This document shows positions 34,731-43,144 of a DNA stretch of 64,000 nt, one piece after another. The stretch is from JAAYEL01 sp964345835 (GTDB lineage Bacteria > Bacillota > Clostridia > Tissierellales > Peptoniphilaceae): NCBI GenBank assembly GCA_964345835.1, contig CAYFSL010000001.1, forward strand, positions 97,575 to 161,574, in the 5' to 3' direction. The notes below the pieces were generated by a model. The model was given only the letters and a program-made list of their open reading frames with translations. It did no database searches and was not told where the DNA came from. Each line of letters begins with the position of its first letter. Positions within the stretch are counted from its first letter, which is position 1. Made by a program: the position numbers and the translations under genes.

Positions 34731-34759
34731 AGTATATCACTTTTTTACTTTATACTCAA
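34731..34759 (-). promoter_or_regulatory. efp operon promoter
   Basis: Minus strand -35 TTGAGT (34754-34759), exactly 17 bases, -10 TATACT (34731-34736), some 30 bases before the efp start. The only clear promoter for the following 15 closely spaced genes. Confidence 0.78.
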
Positions 34760-34781
34760 CAAAATGCATTAATATTAGACA

Positions 34782-36248
34782 TTATATTAAATAATTTATA
34801 GCTTCATATATATGGTCTTCAGATAGATGGTCCTCCCCTTCATAGTCAGCTATAGACCTTGAAATCCTTAGCAAATGCCCCATTTTCCTTTCTGATAAGC
34901 CGTAGTATGCCTTTAGGTCTACTAATATGTTATTGAGGTTACTTTCAAGCTCCATAGATGAAATAAAGGTAAGGTCATCGACAAGGCCGTTATAATATAT
35001 TTTGCTAGTTCTATATCTTTGTCGCTGTATATTCCATGCTTGTAATATTTTATTTTTGATTTTATCTATATCATAATTATTCCTATCTACGTCCTTTGTC
35101 CCTGGTTCGTTATCTACTCTTATAGAGATATGAAATCTCTCCTTTAATGGATAGGACATCTTTCTTTGATAGGCATTTATTTCACCTTGACTGCAGGTGC
35201 ATTTTTTTACTTGGCTATATAAATTCCCACAGGGACATGGATTCATGGTCGCTATTATTGTAAAAAAAGTATCTAATATTACCTCTTCTTTATTCATGTT
35301 TATTTTCACCCTATTTTCGTCCATGGGGATCCTTAAATTATTCAGAAGAGGATTCGAAAAAAGACATATTTCATTCATTACCAGAAATCCCCTATCCGAG
35401 TTTAACAAGCAGGAATCTTGCCTTTGACCCCCTATCAACTGTTTTGGAGTTAATGAGGGATACACATAATTAAAGTATGGTCTATTAATAAAAGTTTTAT
35501 TTCCCCTGTTATTTGCATTTAAGTATAAAAGATCTTCATCCAAGGATTGAGGTAAAATTGACTCTATTGCTTTAACTGCATAGGTTTTTCCTGACCCCGA
35601 TGCCCCTTCAATTAAGATGTGATGTCTTCCCACTATAGAGAGGATAAGGGCCTTTACCAGCTTCTCCTGTCCAACTATATCATTGATGTCAGGTTTTATT
35701 GAAGCAATGTCTTTGTATATAATTTTATCAGGAGCCTGAAGCTTCTTATATCCTCTAAAATATTCGATCAAATCAGAAAGATTTTCAGCCAATAAAACTT
35801 TTGTCTTATCGGCATATATATTATATAAATCTTTCTTTTTGGGGATAATAAGTTTTTTAACCCCTAAATCTATAGAGGATTTAATTATGCTATAGCTGTT
35901 GTCAAGTTCTTTTAAATCACCATTTAACATTAAATGTCCTATGTATAGAAAGGTTTTATCTAACTTTATATATCCTATCAATTCTAAAATGGCAAGTAAT
36001 ATTGGCAAATCAAATAGGTCATAATCATTCGATATACAATCATTAATATTAATAAGAATCCTTCTAGGTGGTAATCTCAAGCCCATTGACTTAAGAATTG
36101 AAGTTACCTTGTCATAAATCTTTTTTGAATATGCCTTAGTAGACCCGAGGACTGAAAAAGCAAACATGCCCTTTGACATGCTTGCTTCAATTTTCACTAA
36201 TTTACTTTGAAAACGGTTAGTTGAAATAGAATAAAGTTCAGTATACAT
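34782..36248 (-). CDS. YifB/ComM-family AAA+ ATPase
   Basis: 488 aa, Mg-chelatase-like AAA+ protein; relatives (ComM) act as branch-migration helicases in transformation. An N-terminal Lon-like domain precedes Walker A GASGSGKT (about residue 220), a Cys-rich NPCPCGN...KCTC insert and the C-terminal helical lid. Full length. Its role here is unproven; competence genes are not in the window. Three bases after the RluD-type gene. Confidence 0.87.
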   Translation of the reverse strand: MYTELYSISTNRFQSKLVKIEASMSKGMFAFSVLGSTKAYSKKIYDKVTSILKSMGLRLPPRRILININDCISNDYDLFDLPILLAILELIGYIKLDKTFLYIGHLMLNGDLKELDNSYSIIKSSIDLGVKKLIIPKKKDLYNIYADKTKVLLAENLSDLIEYFRGYKKLQAPDKIIYKDIASIKPDINDIVGQEKLVKALILSIVGRHHILIEGASGSGKTYAVKAIESILPQSLDEDLLYLNANNRGNKTFINRPYFNYVYPSLTPKQLIGGQRQDSCLLNSDRGFLVMNEICLFSNPLLNNLRIPMDENRVKINMNKEEVILDTFFTIIATMNPCPCGNLYSQVKKCTCSQGEINAYQRKMSYPLKERFHISIRVDNEPGTKDVDRNNYDIDKIKNKILQAWNIQRQRYRTSKIYYNGLVDDLTFISSMELESNLNNILVDLKAYYGLSERKMGHLLRISRSIADYEGEDHLSEDHIYEAINYLI

Positions 36249-36251
36249 ATC

Positions 36252-37163
36252 CTAGTCTCCTTCAAAAATAATCTGATAATATTTTTTTATTTCGGAGCTC
36301 ATAGGAAGTTCAAATTCCATAACTTCGCCACTTATAGGGTGGTGAAATTTTAAATAGTAGGCCTGTAATAGTTGGTGATTAATTTTATACTTTGGTCTTT
36401 TGCCACCATAATCTCCATCTCCTAAGATTGGATGATTAATGTAAGAAAGATGTACTCTTATCTGGTGGGTCCTTCCTGTATGAAGGTTAATATCCAGATA
36501 TGAAAAACCATTTTTTTCCTCCAAAACCTTATAAGACGTGTGAGCGGATTTCCCTGTATCATCTACAGCCATTAGTTTTCTATTCCTAATATTTCTAGCT
36601 ATGGGATATTCCAAATCCCCTTCTTTATGAGTAAAGATACCGCAAGCTATGGCCCTATATTTTTTTACTAGGTCTCTGTTCTTGAAAGTTTCTGATATTT
36701 TTACTGCTGCCTCATTTGTTAGGCAGATTATCATAAGGCCAGAAGTATTGAAATCAAGCCTATGGACTATGCCCTCCCTATCTTCACCATTTATATCACA
36801 TAGGCTATTAAAATGATATTTTAGGGCATTTACAAGGGTCCCTGTCCTTATGGTGGCGGTAGGATGGCTAAGTAGATTTACAGGCTTGTTAATAATAGCT
36901 ATATGGTCATCCTGGTATATTATTTCCAAATCTATGTCTTCTGCTTCTATGGGCTTGATTTTGAGGTCCTCAAGGTTAAATTTTATTAAATCTCCATCTT
37001 TGACCAGATATTTAGGCTTTTGCTCCCTATCATTAACAAAAACCTTTTTATCCTTAATTAGTTTTTGCAACTTAGACCTAGAATAATCTTCTAAATAATC
37101 AGTCAAGAAACTATCTAGCCTAATATTTTCAGATAAATCATCAAGCTCGACCTTAATCTTCAT
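36252..37163 (-). CDS. Pseudouridine synthase, RluA/RluD family
   Basis: 303 aa. An N-terminal S4 domain (RLDSFLTDYLEDYSRSKLQKL) precedes the catalytic core with VHRLDFNTSGLMI (catalytic Asp) and LHTGRTHQIRVHL. It probably modifies 23S rRNA. ATG 37163 follows GGGGTGG by five bases; GTG 37172 would overlap that SD. Its position after lspA and ung is typical of Firmicute lspA-rluD pairs. Confidence 0.92.
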   Translation of the reverse strand: MKIKVELDDLSENIRLDSFLTDYLEDYSRSKLQKLIKDKKVFVNDREQKPKYLVKDGDLIKFNLEDLKIKPIEAEDIDLEIIYQDDHIAIINKPVNLLSHPTATIRTGTLVNALKYHFNSLCDINGEDREGIVHRLDFNTSGLMIICLTNEAAVKISETFKNRDLVKKYRAIACGIFTHKEGDLEYPIARNIRNRKLMAVDDTGKSAHTSYKVLEEKNGFSYLDINLHTGRTHQIRVHLSYINHPILGDGDYGGKRPKYKINHQLLQAYYLKFHHPISGEVMEFELPMSSEIKKYYQIIFEGD

Positions 37164-37827
37164 ATCTACCACCCCAGTTTATCTCGGATTTTCCTAATTT
37201 TTTAAGATAAGAATTTATTCTTGAAAATGGCTTGCTTGAAAAAAAGCTATGCCTAGCTGATAAAGGTGATGGATGACTAGATTTTATTATCAAGTGTTTA
37301 TTACCATCGATCAAGGCCTCTTTTTTCTGGGCATAATTTCCCCATAGTACAAATACTAAGCCTGAATAATTGTCAGACAAGTATTTTATTATGGCATCCG
37401 TAAAATTCCCCCATGGCAAGTCTTTATGTGAATTAGGTTTTTTTTCTTCGACTGTAAGGCTGCTATTAAGCAAAAGAACCCCCTGCCTAGCCCAAGAAGA
37501 AAGGTCTCCATTAGTTGGTATAGGTAATCCCAGGTCATCGTGTAACTCCTTAAAAATATTTTTTAGGGAGCCTGGCAATTTAACCCCAGAATTTACTGAA
37601 AAAGCTAGCCCATTAGCTTGCCCCCTATTATAGTAAGGATCCTGTCCTAGGATTATAACCTTTAAATCTTCTATCTTACATAGGTCAAAGGCTCTAAAAA
37701 CATCCTTGTCTTCAGGGTAAATTATAGCGCCTTTTCTTCTTTTTTCTACACTAGACATAATATTTTCTAGCTTTTCTAGGCCATAGGCTTTTTCGAAGAT
37801 ATCTTTCCAAGCATTAGAAGATATCAT
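37153..37827 (-). CDS. ung: Uracil-DNA glycosylase
   Basis: Family 1 glycosylase removing uracil from DNA. About 224 aa. Catalytic water-activating Asp63 in GQDPYYNRGQANG, and HPSPLSA near residue 188. The usual GQDPYH histidine is a tyrosine here. The start is uncertain: ATG 37827 follows GGTGAG by four bases; ATG 37839 is in frame upstream. Inserted between lspA and the rluD-type gene. Confidence 0.93.
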   Translation of the reverse strand: MISSNAWKDIFEKAYGLEKLENIMSSVEKRRKGAIIYPEDKDVFRAFDLCKIEDLKVIILGQDPYYNRGQANGLAFSVNSGVKLPGSLKNIFKELHDDLGLPIPTNGDLSSWARQGVLLLNSSLTVEEKKPNSHKDLPWGNFTDAIIKYLSDNYSGLVFVLWGNYAQKKEALIDGNKHLIIKSSHPSPLSARHSFFSSKPFSRINSYLKKLGKSEINWGGRYED

Positions 37828-38278
37828 TTTTCTCACCATCAGTAAAAATTATATAAATAGCTAAAATAATAGCTGCAACGGTTAAATAGACATCTGCCAG
37901 GTTAAAAACTGGGAAATTTATTCTACCTCCCAAAGGACTTTGAATAAAGTCTACGACATAACCATATCTCAGCCTATCTATCAAGTTTCCTAAAGCTCCT
38001 GCAACTATTATAACTAATGTAAACTTATAAAAACCGCCAAGTTTGTTATAATTTTTTAATATAAATCCGGTCATAAATATTACAAATATAGAAGCAAGCA
38101 TAGTAAAAACCCAGGGATGACCACTTAAAAATCCGAAAGCTGCCCCCCTATTTTCAACGTAGGTAAAATTTAACCAATTAGCTATAATCTCTTTACTTGT
38201 TCCCTTAAAATGCTTAATAGCATATGACTTAGTAAGCTGGTCAAGGACAACAGCTATAATTCCAATAATAATATACAT
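37814..38278 (-). CDS. lspA: Lipoprotein signal peptidase
   Basis: Signal peptidase II, 154 aa, four membrane helices. The catalytic aspartates are Asp110 (GYVVDFI) and Asp129 (FNLADVY); NRGAAFG is also conserved. AGGTGG precedes the ATG. Overlaps the ung start. Confidence 0.95.
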   Translation of the reverse strand: MYIIIGIIAVVLDQLTKSYAIKHFKGTSKEIIANWLNFTYVENRGAAFGFLSGHPWVFTMLASIFVIFMTGFILKNYNKLGGFYKFTLVIIVAGALGNLIDRLRYGYVVDFIQSPLGGRINFPVFNLADVYLTVAAIILAIYIIFTDGEKNDIF

Positions 38279-38285
38279 AATCCAC

Positions 38286-39053
38286 CTATATTAACTTTCT
38301 AATTTTAATCCTATCTTTATTCTTTTTCGTACTCCCCAAATGTTCAATATAGTAAAATCTACCATATCCCCTTACAGAAATACAAGAATTTTTTTTAACT
38401 TCTTCTGCAGGGTTATCGCAAATAACATAATCATGCTTTACTAGGCCTCCAGCTATCATTTTTTTTGATTTGTCCCTAGAGATGCCGCAGCTAGCTGAAA
38501 TAAAAGCGTCCATCCTTAAAGAAGAAAGGATCAGATTCTCTTCCCTATATTTTATTAAACTGTCTTCAAGATAAATACTGTTCTTAAGTTTAAAATCCAC
38601 ATTTAATCTTTTTATTTTTTTTACATTAAAACATATGAAATCTGCAATTTCTCTAAGAACCGATATCTCTATTAAATTATCGGAAATTAAAATATCTCCA
38701 AGGAGACTCCTGTCAATTCCTAAGGACATTAGGGCACCTAAAACATCCCTGTGAGTTAAGCCATGGCTGTTAGCTTCAAGATAAACTACAGCCAGATGAT
38801 CCCCTAATTCATCAAAAAAATCTATATCAATATTTGAAAAAAGAATTACTTTCCTCTCCGACATAGAGCTAGACTCAAAGACATAATAAAAAAAATGATT
38901 TAAATTCATTAGAGGAATCAACAAATTGACTTCATTTGGATTTAGGAAGCGACTCTTATGTATCTGACCATAGTACATCCTATCGCAAATATCTATATAT
39001 TTTCTATATAAAATTTTACCTTCTTCACTATTAATAAAACTTAAGTTACCCAT
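38286..39053 (-). CDS. ylmH: YlmH-family S4-domain RNA-binding protein
   Basis: 255 aa. N-terminal YlmH region with THRDVLGALMSLGIDRSLLGDI (about 100-121), C-terminal S4 domain with RMDAFISASCGISRDKSKKMI. The family acts on ribosomes, in rescue/quality control in Bacillus. The sepF-ylmH-lspA neighbourhood matches the ylm/divIVA locus, but no ylmG or divIVA is present. It lies downstream of a terminator; a TATAAT (39095-39100, minus) may be its -10. Confidence 0.85.
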   Translation of the reverse strand: MGNLSFINSEEGKILYRKYIDICDRMYYGQIHKSRFLNPNEVNLLIPLMNLNHFFYYVFESSSMSERKVILFSNIDIDFFDELGDHLAVVYLEANSHGLTHRDVLGALMSLGIDRSLLGDILISDNLIEISVLREIADFICFNVKKIKRLNVDFKLKNSIYLEDSLIKYREENLILSSLRMDAFISASCGISRDKSKKMIAGGLVKHDYVICDNPAEEVKKNSCISVRGYGRFYYIEHLGSTKKNKDRIKIRKLI

Positions 39054-39118
39054 AAAATAACCCTACCACCTAGACCCTTTTTAATATAAACACCATTATA
39101 TTTTCTAAATAAAAATAA

Positions 39119-39138
39119 AAGAGCTCTGCTGAGCTCTT
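39119..39138 (-). terminator. Terminator after sepF
   Basis: AAGAGCTC (39119-39126) and GAGCTCTT (39131-39138) with a four-base loop; the minus strand then reads TTATTTTTATTT. Clear intrinsic terminator ending the recJ-to-sepF run. Confidence 0.85.
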
Positions 39139-39145
39139 GCTTGAA

Positions 39146-39727
39146 TTATAATTGGTGCATATTTGAATTTATAATTTCATCCTTTAGCTTACCATCAATC
39201 TCAGTACCTTTAGGAGCTAAAACGTAAATATCTTTTGTAACATTTTGTAGAGTTCCATTTAGAGAATAAAGGCCACCGCTTACAAAATAAAATATTTGAG
39301 TTTTCTTATCTACTTCTAACATTTCTAGATTTAATACTACAGACTTACCTTCCATAATATCATCTAAAACAAGCTTTGCATCTTCATAGTTTAATGGCTC
39401 TCTTATTGAAACATACATCTTAGCATTTTTATAATCATTAGAGGATGAATTTGGCCTCCTAAATGATTTTTCCTCCTTTTTATTATTATCATTAAAAGCT
39501 GGCTTAATTTCTTTCTTAAATGAATCTTCTTGCTCATTTTTGAGAGGTTGAGCATATGATTTATTAAAGTTAGAATCACTTGAAAAATCGTTTACCTGTG
39601 TGTCATCTGTAACAACTTTTTCATTATCGCTATAATCATCTAAGTCATCATAGTCATCATAGAAATCATCTTCAAAATAGTCTTCTTCTACTCCGACAAA
39701 TTCTTTTACCTTATCCCAAAAAGACAT
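39146..39727 (-). CDS. sepF: Cell division protein SepF
   Basis: FtsZ-bundling, membrane-binding division protein. 193 aa. The N-terminal amphipathic helix MSFWDKVKEFVG is the membrane anchor; a long acidic/polar linker (about 15-95) precedes the SepF core (VSIREPLNYEDAKLVLDDI onward). ATG 39727 follows GGGAGG by four bases; the upstream ATG at 39739 lies before the SD. Confidence 0.92.
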   Translation of the reverse strand: MSFWDKVKEFVGVEEDYFEDDFYDDYDDLDDYSDNEKVVTDDTQVNDFSSDSNFNKSYAQPLKNEQEDSFKKEIKPAFNDNNKKEEKSFRRPNSSSNDYKNAKMYVSIREPLNYEDAKLVLDDIMEGKSVVLNLEMLEVDKKTQIFYFVSGGLYSLNGTLQNVTKDIYVLAPKGTEIDGKLKDEIINSNMHQL

Positions 39728-39738
39728 AATTCCTCCCA

Positions 39739-40395
39739 TTATTTAAATATTTTACTTCCTATACGAACGAGGTTTGACCCCCTACTAATAGCTAGTTTGT
39801 AGTCATTAGACATACCCATAGATAGTATTTTTATATTACCATCATTATACCCTATTCCTTTATAGAATTCGAATATTTTTTTTGCTTGTTCAAAGACTTT
39901 CGCAATTGATTCTTCATCATCCGTGTTTTCAGCCATTGTCATAAAGCCAATAACATTGATATGGTCCATATCCTCAAGTTGATCCATAAAGTGACCTAAG
40001 TCTTCCTCATAAATACCAGTCTTTGTTTCTTCTTTTGATATATTTAATTGAACAAGACAATTGAAGACATACCCATCTCTCTTACCAATCTTTTGTAGTT
40101 CCTTAGCTAGAGAGATCCTATCTAAAGAATGGATTAAACTAACCCAACCACTGAGATACTTTACTTTATTGGTCTGTAGTCGTCCAATCATATGGTAGTT
40201 AAATGAATCAGCAAAACGCTCTTTCCTTGCTAGTAGGTTTTGTACTTTATTTTCCCCGATATCTTTTATGCCAAGCTCAATTAGATCTTCAAGTCTTGAA
40301 TCATCAACGGTTTTTGTGACTACTAGAAGACTTGCCTTACCTTTAATTTCGTCTTCAATTTCTATAATATTATCTCTTATGCTAATATTTATCAC
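39739..40395 (-). CDS. YggS-family PLP homeostasis protein (start uncertain)
   Basis: PLP-binding single-barrel protein of about 215 aa that buffers cellular PLP. The PLP lysine is Lys28 in LLVVTKTVD; IGENKVQNLL and HMIGRLQTNK are diagnostic. The first conventional start is GTG 40395, but it sits inside the SD-like GGTAGGTGAT. Nine bases later ATT 40386 gives the family-typical opening (M)SIRDN with the same spacing as at recA. No in-frame ATG occurs nearby. Precedes sepF, as ylmE does in Bacillus. Confidence 0.9.
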   Translation of the reverse strand: MINISIRDNIIEIEDEIKGKASLLVVTKTVDDSRLEDLIELGIKDIGENKVQNLLARKERFADSFNYHMIGRLQTNKVKYLSGWVSLIHSLDRISLAKELQKIGKRDGYVFNCLVQLNISKEETKTGIYEEDLGHFMDQLEDMDHINVIGFMTMAENTDDEESIAKVFEQAKKIFEFYKGIGYNDGNIKILSMGMSNDYKLAISRGSNLVRIGSKIFK

Positions 40396-41539
40396 CTACC
40401 TTTAGACCCGATGGATCTAATATAATACTGGAATATTCTTTCAATTCAAAAATATTGATATAAGAATCATCTGAAGCCTTATATCCTATCTCTTTATTGT
40501 TTTTTTCAACTTTTTCAAGATAGGCCTTTGAGTAAATATCCTCTTTCTTAAAGAGGCAATAACTATAATTGTCATTCTCATAAACCTTCTTAATCCTAGC
40601 GTATTGGACCCTAGCGTTTGATAGGTAATAAACACCTTGGTCTTTATTATTGTATACAATAGCTTCAGAAGGAATTTTGATAAGTTTCATCTTGTTAATT
40701 TCTATATTTAATTCTTTAATTCGATTTGTCAAAGCATATTCAATGCCTTCATTCATTGTAAATATTAAATATTGTCTTCCTGCTTTTGTCCTTATAATCC
40801 TATAATCACTCGCATTAAAAGATTTTTTTGAATCCCTAAAAGTAATTGCAAGATCCTTTACTTTGATACCTTTGTATTTCTCAATATCCTCTACATATGC
40901 AAGTATATAGTAAAATTTATTATCCACAAATTTCTTCTGTCTATAATTTAAGTTAATTCTTTTATTATTGATTAAATCTTCATCAAATAGGTTACTAAGG
41001 TTATCAGCTGTTATAATTTCTTCATAGCCATCGGTGAAATTTGCTAAATATCCTGATTGAACAGCTCTTACAGGACCATTTAAGTCATCAATATTTCCTT
41101 GTTCATAAAATTTATTCTTTTGGTTAATGCTATCATTTGAACTAATATTTAACTTATAAATTTCAGTAGAAGCTATATTTCTCGCAAGTTCTTCTATATC
41201 AAAAGCCTGGCTATTGGGCTTATTTGACTGTAAATTTAAAGACCTGTCTTCAATCCTTAAATCTTTTTTATCGGCTATCTTATCTTTATTTCTCAATAAT
41301 ATAAGAGAAGGCTTAGCATCCCCCTCCTTTTTATCATTAGAAATATCTAGAAGACTTTCATTAAATATACATATTCCTCTTGCATCTAGATTGATAGGTA
41401 CCTGCTCGCTTGCTCCAAGATTGTATAAATTATTCTCTTTTTCTTTTGTTTTGCTATAATTATAAATAATTATACTTCCAAGAGTTAAAATTATCACCAA
41501 TAGAATAATTTTATTCCTCAAGCTTTTTTTTGTCTTCAT
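40382..41539 (-). CDS. HlyD-like membrane-anchored protein of the sepF locus
   Basis: 385 aa. A short basic N-terminus and one membrane helix (about residues 9-26) precede a long extracytoplasmic part. Polar low-complexity sequence (70-170) is followed by beta-rich segments (PVRAVQSGYLANFTDGYEE, later PSEAIVYNNKDQGVYYL) that resemble HlyD-type adaptor domains. I recognise no catalytic motif and no partner transporter nearby. Similar genes sit upstream of yggS-sepF in related clostridia, so an envelope or division role is plausible; function unknown. Confidence 0.72.
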   Translation of the reverse strand: MKTKKSLRNKIILLVIILTLGSIIIYNYSKTKEKENNLYNLGASEQVPINLDARGICIFNESLLDISNDKKEGDAKPSLILLRNKDKIADKKDLRIEDRSLNLQSNKPNSQAFDIEELARNIASTEIYKLNISSNDSINQKNKFYEQGNIDDLNGPVRAVQSGYLANFTDGYEEIITADNLSNLFDEDLINNKRINLNYRQKKFVDNKFYYILAYVEDIEKYKGIKVKDLAITFRDSKKSFNASDYRIIRTKAGRQYLIFTMNEGIEYALTNRIKELNIEINKMKLIKIPSEAIVYNNKDQGVYYLSNARVQYARIKKVYENDNYSYCLFKKEDIYSKAYLEKVEKNNKEIGYKASDDSYINIFELKEYSSIILDPSGLKVGDKY

Positions 41540-41557
41540 ACTAATACCTACAATTAT

Positions 41558-42547
41558 CTAAAAATCAAATTCCTCTTTTTTTGCCTTTGACATCATCATT
41601 TCAGCAGCCTCAGTTATTGAAAGATTCTTATATAAAATCTTATATATGACATCCGTTATCGGCATATAAATATCTTTTTCTCGGCTAATTTTATATAAGG
41701 CTAAAGTGGTTGGAACTCCCTCTACCACCATCTTGATTTCATTTTCAAGCTGGTCTATTGTATGTCCCTTACCAATAAGTTCTCCAGCCTTTCTATTTCT
41801 ACTATGCTTTGAAGTAGCTGTTACTATTAGGTCACCAAGTCCAGCCAAGCCATACAGGGTGTTTCTCTGGCCACCCATCGCTAGACAAAATCTTGACATC
41901 TCATGAATTCCTCTCGTCATAAGGGCTGCTTTGGGGTTATCCCCTGCATCAAGTCCATCTAGCATTCCTATACCTAAGGCTAGGACGTTTTTTATGGCTC
42001 CCCCATACTCTACTCCTATAAGGTCATCATTAGTGTAGACACGTAGGGTATCTGATGAGAAAATTGACTGTAATTTTTTATTTATATCTTCATTTTCAGA
42101 AGAAATAACTACTGAAGTATATTTGTCTTCTATTACCTCTTCTGCGTGAGATGGTCCTGATAGGGTTGAATATATGTTGTCAGGAAGATATTCCTTAAAG
42201 ATTTCGGAAATCCTTTTTCCACTATTTTTTTCTATTCCTTTTGATAGATTTACTATTATGGAATTCTTATTAAATTTGCTAGCGTGATTTTCTAAAAGTC
42301 CCCTTATATTTTGTGTGGGAATTGCATTAATTACAATTTCACTATCTAAGACTTCTTCTATGCTATCCGTAGCTTTTATTGATTGACTTAATTTATGTCC
42401 TGGCAGATATTTGCTATTTTCATGGTTAAGGTTTATTTGATCACAATCTTCCTTTTTTCTAATATACATAAGTATTTCATGTCTGGATGATAGATTATGG
42501 GCAACAGCTGTTCCCCAGGAACCTCCACCTAGAATAGATATTCTCAT
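41558..42547 (-). CDS. gpsA: Glycerol-3-phosphate dehydrogenase [NAD(P)+]
   Basis: Makes sn-glycerol-3-phosphate for phospholipids. 329 aa. The N-terminal GGGSWGTAVAHNL binds NAD(P), LSGPSHAEEV follows, and the catalytic lysine is in YGGAIKNVLALG. GAAAGGAT precedes the ATG. Pairs with plsY directly upstream. Confidence 0.95.
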   Translation of the reverse strand: MRISILGGGSWGTAVAHNLSSRHEILMYIRKKEDCDQINLNHENSKYLPGHKLSQSIKATDSIEEVLDSEIVINAIPTQNIRGLLENHASKFNKNSIIVNLSKGIEKNSGKRISEIFKEYLPDNIYSTLSGPSHAEEVIEDKYTSVVISSENEDINKKLQSIFSSDTLRVYTNDDLIGVEYGGAIKNVLALGIGMLDGLDAGDNPKAALMTRGIHEMSRFCLAMGGQRNTLYGLAGLGDLIVTATSKHSRNRKAGELIGKGHTIDQLENEIKMVVEGVPTTLALYKISREKDIYMPITDVIYKILYKNLSITEAAEMMMSKAKKEEFDF

Positions 42548-42550
42548 TGC

Positions 42551-43144
42551 TTATCCTTTCTTTATTGAAATTCGGTTTTCTTCGCCTTTTATCAGTCTTT
42601 TGATATTGTCCTTATGTCTAACTAAAATTAAAACTACAAGGGCTGCAACCATAATTACTAGACTAGTATTTGACCAGTAAAAAACTATGGCAAAAACTAA
42701 AGCTAAGAGAGCAATCACTATAGAAGTCAACGACATCAACCTAAAAGCATAGTTCATAGCGAAAAAAACCACTAATCCTATAGGTATAAATAGGGGCATA
42801 TGGTAGATTAGGACTCCTCCAGATGTGGCGACCCCCTTGCCCCCCCTAAATCTTAAAGCCATGGGGAAGCAATGGCCAATTACAACCATAAAGCCAGCCA
42901 GATATATCCCATAAGGTTCGTTAAACAAACTAGCTATAAAAACTGCAAGATATCCCTTACCAATATCAATTACTAGGGTCATTAAAGCTGGAATAAGACC
43001 ATAAGTCCTCAACATATTTGTTGAGCCAGCGTTTCCGCTCCCCTTAGTTCTTATATCTTCCTTAAATCTGGTCTTACTAATTATATAGGAAGCTGATATA
43101 CTACCTATACAATAAGCAATAAGGGAAATTAGGAGAAGCTTCAT
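42551..43144 (-). CDS. plsY: Glycerol-3-phosphate acyltransferase PlsY
   Basis: Integral membrane acyl-phosphate:glycerol-3-phosphate acyltransferase. 197 aa. Conserved loops GSGNAGSTNMLRTYG (about 37-51) and RFRGGKGVATSGG (about 98-110). The ATG overlaps the der stop by one base (TAATG). Confidence 0.95.
   Translation of the reverse strand: MKLLLISLIAYCIGSISASYIISKTRFKEDIRTKGSGNAGSTNMLRTYGLIPALMTLVIDIGKGYLAVFIASLFNEPYGIYLAGFMVVIGHCFPMALRFRGGKGVATSGGVLIYHMPLFIPIGLVVFFAMNYAFRLMSLTSIVIALLALVFAIVFYWSNTSLVIMVAALVVLILVRHKDNIKRLIKGEENRISIKKG

Noticed and set aside
34711..34781. Riboswitch or attenuator before efp
   Set aside because: The gap contains only a promoter and a short leader; no conserved structure is visible.
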